A program made the position numbers and the translations under genes. Source: JAXFQS01 sp051892815 (GTDB taxonomy: Bacteria; Verrucomicrobiota; Kiritimatiellia; RFP12; DVOR01). Taken from it: 5,910 nucleotides of DNA. The DNA lies in contig JBJFGP010000021.1 of NCBI GenBank assembly GCA_051892815.1, forward strand, positions 1 through 5,910. Reading direction: 5' to 3'. The stretch's first letter is position 1, and each line of letters begins with the position of its first letter. Under the pieces are notes generated by a model. The model saw only the letters and a list, made by a program, of their open reading frames with translations, was not told the origin of the DNA and ran no database searches. Shown here in pieces: positions 1 to 5,910 of the stretch.

Positions 1-1751
1 GCGACGGCTTCCAGTCCGTACTCGGCACGCGCGTCCTCCCCGATGATTTCTTCCCCGCCGTCGAAGCCGCCCGCGACGCCGGCATCACCTGGTTCGAGGC
101 CGGCGGCGGCGCCATGTTCCAGTCCCCCGTCTTCTACCTCAACTACGACCCCTACAAGCTGATGGACCGCTTCCGCGAAACCTGCGGCCCCGACGCCAAT
201 CTCCAGACCCTCGCCCGCGGCGTCAACATCGTCGCGCTCGACTCCGCCTCCAGCGACGTCATCAAACTCCATGCCCAGATGTTCAAGAAACACGGCATGA
301 CCACCATCCGCAACTTCGACGCCCTCAACGACGTCAACAACCTCATCTGGTCCGGCAAATGCATCGTCGAAGCCGGTCTCAAGCACCAGGTCGTCGTCAC
401 CATGATGTCCCTCCCCCCCGGCGCCAAGGGAGCACACGACCCCGACTTCTACGAGATGATCCTCCGCCGCATCCTAGACGCCGGCATCCCCTACGACTCC
501 GTCTGCTTCAAAGACGCGTCCGGCACCTCCACCCCCGCGACCGTCTACGAAACCATGCGCCGCGCCCGCAAAATGCTCCCCGAAGGCACCCACATCCAGT
601 TCCATAGCCACGAGACCGCCGGCTGCTGCGTCCCCTGCTACCGCGCCGCGCTCGAAGGCGGAGCCGACGGCCTCGACCTCTCGCTCAGCCCCGTCTCCGG
701 CGGCACCTGCCAGCCCGATCTGCTCACCATGTGGCACGCCCTGCGCGGCACCGACTACACCTTCGACGTCGACATCGAAAAGGTCCGCAAAGCCGAAGAT
801 GTCCTGCGCGACTGCCTCAAGGACTACGACATCCCCCCGGAAGCCATGAAGGTCAACCCCGAGATTCCCTTCTTCCCGCTTCCCGGCGGCGCCCTCACCG
901 CCAACACCCAAATGCTCCGCGACAACGGCTTGATGGACCGCTACCCCGAAATCGTCGCCGCCATGGGCGAAACCGTTGCCAAAGGCGGCTACGGCACCTC
1001 CGTCACACCCGTCTCCCAATTCTACTTCCAGCAGGCCTTCAACAACGTCATCCACGGCCCCTGGAAAAAGATTGCCCCCGGCTACGGCAAAATGGTCCTC
1101 GGCTACTTCGGCAAGACACCCGTCGCCCCCGATCCTGAAGTCGTCAAGATCGCTTCGGAGCAACTCAACCTCCAGCCCACAACCGAGAAAGTCCTCGACA
1201 TCAACGACAAGAATCCCGCCAAGTCCCTCGCCCACTGCCGCAAGATTCTCGAGGACAACAACCTCCCCGTCACCGACGAGAACCTCTTCATCATCGCCGC
1301 CTGCGCCGACAAAGGTCTGCTCTTCCTCCAGGGCAAAGCCAAAGTCAACGGCGTGCGCAAACGTGCCGCCAAGCCCGCCGCCTCCGCAGGCGGCAACGGC
1401 CCCTGCACTGTCACCATCAACGGCAAGGCCTATGCGGTCGAACTCAAGGACGGCAAGGCAATCGTCGACGGCAAGAGCTACGACTACACCATCGCCGAAG
1501 GTATCGCCAAGGCGGCCGCGTCCGTGCCCGCCGGCGCCGGCGAAGAGGTCAAATCTCCCATGCCCGGTCTCGTGCTGCGCCTGACCGCGTCGGTTGGCGA
1601 CACCTTGAAGAAGGATGACGAAATCCTCGTGATGGAGGCAATGAAGATGGAGATGCCGGTCAAAGCCCCGCGCGACGGCAAGTTGCTCTCGATCAATGTC
1701 GCGGTTTCCGACAAGGTCAACTCCGGCGACGTGCTCGCGGTGATTGGCTAA
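1..1751 (+). CDS. oadA: Oxaloacetate decarboxylase alpha subunit (biotin-dependent carboxyltransferase), 5' end cut by window
   Basis: Likely transfers the carboxyl group of oxaloacetate to biotin in the cytoplasm, as the soluble subunit of a Na+-pumping decarboxylase. The reading frame is open from base 3 to the TAA at 1749-1751, giving 582 visible residues. Only about 10-20 N-terminal residues seem missing, because the frame opens on DGFQS, the family's first active-site motif (usually DAHQS). An HMGL-like TIM barrel follows. Visible metal and active-site residues, numbered from base 3, are Asp1, Lys170 in KDASG, His201 and His203 in HSHETAG, and SGGTCQP with its conserved Thr. A PYC/OADA domain follows (PGGALTANTQML, VTPVSQ). 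After a short Ala/Gly linker comes a C-terminal biotinyl domain with EAMKM and biotin-accepting Lys548. ATG 114 is internal and not the start. The oadB-type neighbour 27 bases downstream favours oxaloacetate decarboxylase over pyruvate carboxylase subunit B, which has the same architecture. Third codon positions are strongly C-rich, unlike oadB. Confidence 0.9.
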   Translation, partial: DGFQSVLGTRVLPDDFFPAVEAARDAGITWFEAGGGAMFQSPVFYLNYDPYKLMDRFRETCGPDANLQTLARGVNIVALDSASSDVIKLHAQMFKKHGMTTIRNFDALNDVNNLIWSGKCIVEAGLKHQVVVTMMSLPPGAKGAHDPDFYEMILRRILDAGIPYDSVCFKDASGTSTPATVYETMRRARKMLPEGTHIQFHSHETAGCCVPCYRAALEGGADGLDLSLSPVSGGTCQPDLLTMWHALRGTDYTFDVDIEKVRKAEDVLRDCLKDYDIPPEAMKVNPEIPFFPLPGGALTANTQMLRDNGLMDRYPEIVAAMGETVAKGGYGTSVTPVSQFYFQQAFNNVIHGPWKKIAPGYGKMVLGYFGKTPVAPDPEVVKIASEQLNLQPTTEKVLDINDKNPAKSLAHCRKILEDNNLPVTDENLFIIAACADKGLLFLQGKAKVNGVRKRAAKPAASAGGNGPCTVTINGKAYAVELKDGKAIVDGKSYDYTIAEGIAKAAASVPAGAGEEVKSPMPGLVLRLTASVGDTLKKDDEILVMEAMKMEMPVKAPRDGKLLSINVAVSDKVNSGDVLAVIG

Positions 1752-1765
1752 AGGTTCGCACGAAC

Positions 1766-1770
1766 GGAGA
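1766..1770 (+). promoter_or_regulatory. Ribosome binding site of oadB
   Basis: GGAGA lies 8 bases before ATG 1779, in the 27-base gap after the oadA stop. This supports the chosen start and co-transcription of both subunit genes without an internal promoter. Confidence 0.7.
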
Positions 1771-1778
1771 AACCTGTC

Positions 1779-3281
1779 ATGTTCAAGAAACTTCTCTTCT
1801 CGGCCGTGCTGCTAGCCGGACCGTTCGTTGCGGCGGGCGCGGCCTCTGCGGACCAGGAGGTCTCGAAGGCTGCCACCGTCCAGGTCGCCTGGAATGCGAC
1901 ATCGACCGCGGCCGATGCCTCTGCGCCGACCTCCGTCTCGGCTTCGTCCGAGGGTGGTTGCCGGGCAGGCGCCGGTGCGGCGGCTTGCCGGCAGGCGTCC
2001 GGCGCGAAGGATTCGAGCCCGGTGGCGCAAACGCTTGAGCGCATCAAGGCGTTGTGGTACGACACGGGGATTTACGGCTTTACGATGAAGGCGCGCAAGC
2101 CGCTTCCGGAGCCGCAGCCGCCGTTGCCGAAGGCGCACAAGGAGCCGCTCTTGCCGTACGGCATCTCGCAAGCGCTGATGATTGGCGTCTGTTTGCTGCT
2201 GATCTATCTGGCGATTTTCAAGGGCTTCGAGCCTTTGCTTCTGTTGCCGATTGGGTTTGGCGGAATGCTGGCGAATTTCCCGTTGGCGGGCATCACGAAC
2301 CCTCCTGTGCTGGACACGATGGGTGGGGTGATTGAGCCGGGCGGGTTTCTCTATTACACCTTCAACTTCGGCATTGAGACGGGGCTCTTTCCAATCCTCA
2401 TCTTCATGGGCGTGGGGGCAATGACGGACTTTGGGCCGTTGATTGCGAACCCGAAAACGGCTCTGTTGGGGGCGGCGGCGCAGTTTGGCATCTTTGTGGC
2501 GCTGATTGGGGCTCTGGTGCTCTCGGTCTATGTGCCGGGCGTGACCTTTTCGTTGAAGGACGCGGCGTCGATTGGCATCATCGGCGGGGCGGACGGCCCG
2601 ACTTCGATTTGGCTGACGACGAAGTTGGCACCGGACCTGCTGGGTGCGATTGCGGTGGCGGCCTACTCGTATATGGCGCTGGTGCCGATTATCCAGCCGC
2701 CGATCATGAAGTTGTTGACGACCGAGCGCGAGCGGAAGATCAAGATGGAGCAGTTGCGTACGGTCTCGAAGCTGGAGAAGGTGGTTTTCCCGCTGTCGGT
2801 TCTGTTGTTGTGCGCGCTGCTGCTTCCTTCGGCGACGCCGCTGGTCGGGGCGCTGATGCTGGGGAACCTGGCGAAGGAGTGCGGCGCGGTGAATCGCCTG
2901 TCGGACACGATGGCGAATGCGCTGTGCAACATCGTGACAATCTTGCTGGGACTCTCGGTCGGCTCGAAGTTGGCGGCGGAGAAGTTCCTGACCGGCGAGA
3001 CGCTGGGCATCTTGACCCTTGGTCTGGTGGCGTTTGCGTTCGGAACGACGGCGGGCGTGATTATGGCCAAGATCATGAACTTGTTCCTGAAGCAGAAGAT
3101 CAATCCGCTCATTGGCTCGGCGGGCGTTTCCGCGGTGCCGATGGCCGCGCGCGTGTCGAACAAGGTCGGTCTTGAGGCGGACGGCTCGAACTTCCTGTTG
3201 ATGCACGCGATGGGGCCAAATGTGGCCGGCGTGATTGGCTCTGCCGTCGTGGCGGGCGTGCTCTACACGCTCTGCCGCTAG
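1779..3281 (+). CDS. oadB: Sodium ion-translocating decarboxylase beta subunit, with an N-terminal extension
   Basis: Integral membrane subunit expected to decarboxylate carboxybiotin delivered by OadA and to couple this to Na+ export. All functional residues known from Klebsiella OadB are present: Asp272 in GGADGPT (D203 there), and Asn442, Gly446, Ser451 and Arg458 in NPLIG...GVSAVPMAAR (N373, G377, S382, R389), with identical spacing within the second group. Hydrophobic membrane segments begin near residue 128 (ISQALMIGVCLLLIYLAI, then FEPLLLLPIGFGG) and continue to the C-terminus. The protein has 500 residues against roughly 375-435 for most relatives. The excess is N-terminal: residues 1-24 look like a Sec signal peptide (KK, hydrophobic core, ASA before Asp25), 25-80 are Ala/Ser-rich with Cys61 and Cys70, and 103-126 are Pro-rich. 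It is not an obvious fused OadG, since the KK charge predicts the segment after the first helix outside the cytoplasm. GcdB and MmdB share these motifs; the OadA-type partner decides the name. Confidence 0.93.
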   Translation: MFKKLLFSAVLLAGPFVAAGAASADQEVSKAATVQVAWNATSTAADASAPTSVSASSEGGCRAGAGAAACRQASGAKDSSPVAQTLERIKALWYDTGIYGFTMKARKPLPEPQPPLPKAHKEPLLPYGISQALMIGVCLLLIYLAIFKGFEPLLLLPIGFGGMLANFPLAGITNPPVLDTMGGVIEPGGFLYYTFNFGIETGLFPILIFMGVGAMTDFGPLIANPKTALLGAAAQFGIFVALIGALVLSVYVPGVTFSLKDAASIGIIGGADGPTSIWLTTKLAPDLLGAIAVAAYSYMALVPIIQPPIMKLLTTERERKIKMEQLRTVSKLEKVVFPLSVLLLCALLLPSATPLVGALMLGNLAKECGAVNRLSDTMANALCNIVTILLGLSVGSKLAAEKFLTGETLGILTLGLVAFAFGTTAGVIMAKIMNLFLKQKINPLIGSAGVSAVPMAARVSNKVGLEADGSNFLLMHAMGPNVAGVIGSAVVAGVLYTLCR

Positions 3282-3297
3282 GGGCTGGGCTTCCTCC

Positions 3298-3339
3298 AAA
3301 CAGGAAAGGCGCACCAGATGGTGCGCCTTTCCTGTTTTT
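3298..3339 (+). terminator. Rho-independent terminator after oadB
   Basis: An 18-base arm at 3298-3315 (AAACAGGAAAGGCGCACC) pairs without mismatch with 3320-3337 across the four-base loop AGAT. The right arm ends in a run of five T (3335-3339). It starts 17 bases after the oadB stop and should end the oadAB transcript. The A bases at the foot of the left arm give only a short T run on the minus strand, so activity in that direction is less certain. Confidence 0.92.
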
Positions 3340-3598
3340 CTTCGGGTAGGACAGGTTGGCACCTGCCGGGGCAAGTCGCGGCAACGGGGCGGTCTGGTTC
3401 GTGCGCAGGTTTTGCCCCCGCAGTTAGGCAGGATTGTTTCGGGCGGCCTCCGTGAAGCCGACCCCGCCGCGTAGGTTTTCGGCTTGCTCAAATTTGGCAT
3501 AGGGTGGTCGGGGGGATTGGTCAGGATATTTGGGGGGGAGGTCGATGAGGGCGGCTGCGGCGCAAGCGCTCTTTTGGAATGGCGTGGTCGATTTTCAC

Positions 3599-3627
3599 TT
3601 GACGCGGGTGGAAAGATGAGGTAGTTT
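3599..3627 (+). promoter_or_regulatory. Possible sigma70-type promoter for the restriction-modification locus
   Basis: TTGACG at 3599-3604 is followed after exactly 17 bases by TAGTTT at 3622-3627. The -35 matches the consensus at five of six positions; the -10 matches only at TA and the last T. It would give a leader of about 130 bases before ATG 3763. The motif is weak and chance occurrence is possible. Confidence 0.35.
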
Positions 3628-3745
3628 CTTCTTTAACCTGTCGCTGGCCAACTCGGGAAAGCGGGGGCATCACCTCAGCGGACCTGGTCTCCCAATGGGG
3701 CCATTCAAGGCGGGGCGTTCCATCGTGCGCGAGGAATAGGTGCGT

Positions 3746-3751
3746 GGAAGG
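3746..3751 (+). promoter_or_regulatory. Ribosome binding site for the nuclease-methyltransferase gene
   Basis: GGAAGG lies 11 bases before ATG 3763, slightly far but usable. The next in-frame ATG (3787) has no purine-rich sequence before it, which favours 3763 as the start. Confidence 0.45.
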
Positions 3752-3762
3752 TCTGATTAGCA

Positions 3763-4551
3763 ATGTCTACAAATGAAGCCAAAATCATGATTGAACAGAT
3801 TCTTGGAAAGTCGAATACTCACAGCCTTAAACTCTTCACCGAAGAAGAGGTTGATTGGCTTGAAAGCCGGGTGTTCGAGCGGACAACGAAGAAGGGCAAA
3901 GAGTTTGCAGTAAAGTGCATTGTCCGTGAAAAGGACATCAAGCTTACGCCTGAAGAAGTTGTGCGCCAGCTATATGCGCACCGACTGATTGATGAATACG
4001 GCTATCCCATCTCTCGCATTGCTTTTGAGTTCCCTGTCTTTTTTGGACGCGAAACAAAACGCGCCGATATCGTCGTGCGCGAAAAAGACGATATGAATGT
4101 CCCCTACATCATTGTCGAGACGAAAAAGCCAAGCGGCAAGGATGGACGCGAACAGTTGAAATCTTACACGCTTGCGACCGGCGCGACGATGGCGGTCTGG
4201 ACGAACGGCGAATCCATAACCCATCACCAGCGCAAGAATCCAAACTTCTTCGAGGACATTCCCGGCATTCCGTCGTCTGGCGAGACACTTGCGGACATTC
4301 TCAACAAGCCGTTTACGCTTGAAGATCTCATTCGTGAGGACAAGCTAACCAAAACAGGCAAGTCGCTGAAAGACCTCGTCCTGGAAATGGAAGACGAAGT
4401 CCTTGCCAATGCGGGCGTGGATGTTTTCGAGGAAGTCTTCAAGCTCATTTTGCCAAGCTCTACGACGAAAAGACGGGTGCGACGGACAAGAACTACAATC
4501 TTGTGTTCCGCAATTCGGGGCAGAGCGACATTGAACTCAAGAAGAAGATAG
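3763..4551 (+). CDS. HsdR-type N-terminal nuclease domain, N-terminal part of a frameshifted nuclease-methyltransferase
   Basis: Encodes a DNA endonuclease domain of the type I restriction enzyme R-protein N-terminal family (HSDR_N_2-like, PD-(D/E)XK fold). Visible motifs are Glu89 in FEFPVF, Asp102 in RADIVV, Glu119-Thr-Lys121 in VETKKP, and Gln131xxxTyr135 in QLKSY, the QxxxY motif of RecB-like and HsdR nucleases. A helical linker follows (about residues 170-229, TLEDLIREDKL...EVFKLI). True homology ends at Ile229 (base 4449). The last 33 residues, rich in Arg, Ser and Thr, are an out-of-frame tail up to the TAG at 4549-4551. The conserved sequence resumes at once in the -1 frame as AKLYDEKTGATDKNYN, so this ORF and the next belong to one gene. 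There is no helicase domain, so this is not an ordinary HsdR. As written it gives a 262-residue nuclease fragment; whether that is stable or active is unknown. Codons are AT-richer than in oadAB. Confidence 0.8.
   Translation: MSTNEAKIMIEQILGKSNTHSLKLFTEEEVDWLESRVFERTTKKGKEFAVKCIVREKDIKLTPEEVVRQLYAHRLIDEYGYPISRIAFEFPVFFGRETKRADIVVREKDDMNVPYIIVETKKPSGKDGREQLKSYTLATGATMAVWTNGESITHHQRKNPNFFEDIPGIPSSGETLADILNKPFTLEDLIREDKLTKTGKSLKDLVLEMEDEVLANAGVDVFEEVFKLILPSSTTKRRVRRTRTTILCSAIRGRATLNSRRR
4448..4451 (+). other. Frameshift point (TTTT run) between nuclease and methyltransferase parts
   Basis: Before this run the frame reads EEVFKLI; after it the continuing homology reads AKLYDEK one frame back. 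Adding one T (ATT TTT GCC) restores IFAK and joins the two parts seamlessly. The local sequence C ATT TTG is not a good -1 slippery heptamer, so a deletion or homopolymer sequencing error is likelier than programmed frameshifting here. Confidence 0.75.
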
Positions 4552-5837
4552 AAGGTCTTTTCAAGGAAGCGTGTGAAGAGTGGCCAGGGGTGTTTCCAGA
4601 CGACGCCAAGATCGCCCTTACGCCGCCGCATCTTTCCATCTGCGTCTCGTCGCTCGAAACGGTCAAGCTCTTCAATTCGAACCTTGACGTCGTCGATGAT
4701 GCGTTCGAGTATCTGATGAACAAGTCCTCTAAAGGCGAGAAGGGACAATATTTCACGCCGCGCTATGTCATCGACATGTGCGTTCGGATGCTGAATCCCA
4801 AGCCGACCGAGACGATGATCGACACGGCGGCGGGTTCTTCGGGCTTCCCAGTTCATACCATCTTCCATGTCTGGCGCGAAATGCAGCTTGCTGCGAACCG
4901 CAAGGTCAGCCACCTCTTCACTTCTGCGCCAAAGGGCAAAGCCGAGATCGATTACGTCCGCAAGAAAGTGTTTGCTATCGACTTTGACGAAAAGACCGTC
5001 CGCGTCGCGCGCACGTTGAACCTTATTGCCGGCGACGGACACACGAATGTTCTCCACCTGAACACGCTCGACTTTGGACGCTGGGACACCGTGACGCAAG
5101 ACCGGACATGGAACGACACCTACAACGAGGGCTACAAGAAACTGCGCAAACTCGAAATCGACTCATCGCACACCTACTTCGAGTTTGACATCGTCATGGC
5201 CAATCCGCCGTTTGCGGGCGAAGTGAAGGAAGGTCAGCTCCTTTCCCGCTACGAATTCGGCTCCAAGAACGGCAAGCCGCAGAAGAGCGTCAACCGCGAC
5301 ATTCTTTTCATCGAACGCAACATCAAGTTTCTCGGGGCCGGTGGACGCATGGCAATCGTCCTTCCGCAAGGCCGCTTCAACAATGCAACCGATCAGGAGA
5401 TTCGTCGTTACATTGCAGACAACTGCCGTATCCTTGCCGTCATTGGCTTGGACGGAAACACGTTTAAGCCGCACACCGGCACAAAGACGAGCGTGCTCTT
5501 TGTCCAGAAGTGGCAAAACGACAAGTATCAGCCCAACTTCAACCCGAAGCGCGACGACTATCCGATTTTCTTTGCCACGCAGCGACGCGAGGGCAAGAAC
5601 TCTCGCGGCGACAAAATCTATTGGACGGCGGACAAATCCGGCACGACGACCGATCCGAAGCTGGCCTTGCTCGACCAGTACGGACACCCGATTGCCTATC
5701 ACGATCTTTTTGCCACCTACAATTACATTTGGGACGAAAAGACAAAGACGAATCGTCTTGAGCAGATTACGCCCGATGGAATCGCAGAGGCATTTGCGCA
5801 GTTCGCCGCCAAGGAGAGACTGAGTTTTTTTCTCTAA
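4452..5837 (+). CDS. HsdM-like N6-adenine DNA methyltransferase, middle part of the frameshifted gene
   Basis: Methylates adenine in a target DNA site using S-adenosylmethionine (N6_Mtase family). Numbering is for the repaired protein starting at 3763. Visible are GQYFTP (328-333, motif X region), DTAAGSSGF from Asp354 (motif I, SAM binding, normally D-P-A-C-G-S-G), the acidic motif AIDFDEKTVRVART, catalytic NPPF from Asn481 (motif IV), and GGRMAIVLPQGRF. KTSVLFVQKW and the closing PDGIAEAFAQFAAKERLSFF are typical of HsdM C-termini. The longest Met-initiated reading would use GTG 4503, but coding similarity clearly begins at 4452 and no ribosome binding site precedes 4503, so it is not an independent start. 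It ends at TAA 5835-5837, directly after a T7 run where a -1 shift would continue the protein. Nuclease and methyltransferase joined without a translocase resembles type IIG/IIB enzymes such as the BcgI A subunit, or HsdR_N-HsdM proteins near type I loci. Confidence 0.85.
   Translation, partial: AKLYDEKTGATDKNYNLVFRNSGQSDIELKKKIEGLFKEACEEWPGVFPDDAKIALTPPHLSICVSSLETVKLFNSNLDVVDDAFEYLMNKSSKGEKGQYFTPRYVIDMCVRMLNPKPTETMIDTAAGSSGFPVHTIFHVWREMQLAANRKVSHLFTSAPKGKAEIDYVRKKVFAIDFDEKTVRVARTLNLIAGDGHTNVLHLNTLDFGRWDTVTQDRTWNDTYNEGYKKLRKLEIDSSHTYFEFDIVMANPPFAGEVKEGQLLSRYEFGSKNGKPQKSVNRDILFIERNIKFLGAGGRMAIVLPQGRFNNATDQEIRRYIADNCRILAVIGLDGNTFKPHTGTKTSVLFVQKWQNDKYQPNFNPKRDDYPIFFATQRREGKNSRGDKIYWTADKSGTTTDPKLALLDQYGHPIAYHDLFATYNYIWDEKTKTNRLEQITPDGIAEAFAQFAAKERLSFFL
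5825..5831 (+). other. T7 run in register with a -1 slippery heptamer before the methyltransferase stop
   Basis: In the methyltransferase frame the bases read AGT TTT TTT CTC TAA, so the run is exactly T_TTT_TTT, the X_XXY_YYZ arrangement for -1 ribosomal frameshifting. The zero-frame stop is only three bases later (5835-5837). A -1 shift, or one additional T, continues an open frame to the window end. Whether this is programmed, a phase-variable tract or a sequencing error cannot be decided from the window. Confidence 0.55.
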
Positions 5838-5910
5838 CCCCCTTTGACAAAACTCGCTACGGCGAATTGTTGAAGGGGTTGGAGATAAGCGAAGTTTCGC
5901 TAAAGGATAT
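5831..5910 (+). CDS. Probable start of a specificity (HsdS-like) region, fused in the -1 frame, cut by window
   Basis: After a -1 shift at the T7 run the frame stays open to the window edge and reads SLTPFDKTRYGELLKG and then LEISEVSLKD. A segment of this kind (LSFF, short linker, PFD...Y..LL.GLE.SEV.L) is, as I recall it, what joins N6-methyltransferase domains to HsdS-type target recognition regions in single-chain restriction-modification proteins. Only about 26 residues are visible, with no ATG or GTG in frame. TTG codons at 5867, 5870 and 5879 could start a separate protein but would cut into the conserved segment. The assignment to a specificity domain is inference from context and a short motif. 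Confidence 0.5.

Larger units (their letters stand above)
3340..3762. other. Intergenic region without a recognisable gene
   Basis: I find no credible gene in these 423 bases. Open frames here lack recognisable protein content; most are tails of shadow frames. The region is G-rich on the plus strand, with runs GGG (3502-3504), G6 (3510-3515) and G7 (3532-3538). A small inverted repeat CAGGT-TGGC-ACCTG lies at 3352-3365. The right part becomes AT-richer and contains a possible promoter at 3599-3627. The region separates the high-GC decarboxylase operon from the compositionally different restriction-modification locus, so it may hold the insertion boundary. I see no attachment site, direct repeat or transposase. 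Confidence 0.6.

Noticed and set aside
474..1235. Minus-strand open frame opposite oadA
   Set aside because: Its Gly/Val/Asp/Ala-rich content reflects the reverse complement of C-ending codons. No domain is visible.
1754..1765. Small inverted repeat GTTCG-CA-CGAAC between oadA and oadB
   Set aside because: The stem is only five pairs with a two-base loop and has no T tail, so it is too weak to call a terminator or operator.
1812..3500. Long open frame on the minus strand opposite oadB (562 codons)
   Set aside because: It is rich in Arg, Gln and His with no recognisable domain, and lies opposite an unambiguous oadB. It results from the high-GC codon pattern of oadB.
3545..3619. Short ORF of 24 codons starting ATG 3545, with GGAGG just upstream
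   Set aside because: The GGAGG at 3537-3541 is only three bases from the ATG, too close for normal initiation. The peptide is not recognisable, and the ORF overlaps the candidate promoter.
3340..3762. Search for CRISPR repeats, tRNA, transposase or attachment sites in the intergenic region
   Set aside because: No regularly spaced direct repeats, cloverleaf, terminal inverted repeats or integrase were seen; only a 5-bp inverted repeat and G runs.
4224..5099. Minus-strand open frame opposite the nuclease and methyltransferase
   Set aside because: The plus strand carries the clear nuclease and methyltransferase motifs; the minus-strand translation has no family features.

Overview
The window looks like bacterial chromosome, probably from an anaerobe. 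Two tightly spaced high-GC genes encode the alpha and beta subunits of a biotin-dependent, sodium-pumping oxaloacetate decarboxylase. Such pumps are typical of fermentative and other anaerobic bacteria. The composition and the secreted-looking N-terminus of the beta subunit fit a Gram-negative lineage. I cannot fix the phylum from this sequence; a PVC-type bacterium is only a guess.

Layout: (1) Bases 1-1751 hold an oadA-type carboxyltransferase gene cut by the left window edge, ending in a biotinyl domain. (2) After a 27-base gap with a good ribosome binding site, 1779-3281 holds oadB, which carries an unusual signal-peptide-like and Pro/Ala-rich N-terminal extension of about 125 residues. 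(3) A perfect 18-bp hairpin with a T tail (3298-3339) ends this operon. (4) Bases 3340-3762 are noncoding as far as I can see, G-rich on the plus strand, with one plausible promoter at 3599-3627. (5) From 3763 to the right edge runs a DNA restriction-modification locus of different composition. A PD-(D/E)XK nuclease domain like the HsdR N-terminus is followed, without any helicase domain, by an HsdM-like N6-adenine methyltransferase, and then by the start of what looks like a specificity region.

The most interesting part is this restriction-modification locus. Read by homology it is one continuous polypeptide, but the DNA breaks it twice. Both breaks need a -1 shift and both lie in T runs: TTTT at 4448-4451 and TTTTTTT at 5825-5831. 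The second is exactly in register with a T_TTT_TTT slippery heptamer, just before the in-frame stop. Three explanations remain open: homopolymer sequencing errors, a decayed or phase-variable gene, or (for the second site only) programmed -1 frameshifting that decides whether the methyltransferase is made with or without its specificity domain.

In the decarboxylase, OadA would transfer the carboxyl group of oxaloacetate to biotin on its own C-terminal domain. Membrane-bound OadB would decarboxylate carboxybiotin and export Na+. The usual third subunit, OadG, is not in the window. The restriction-modification system is functionally unrelated and appears to be an accessory insertion downstream of the operon terminator.
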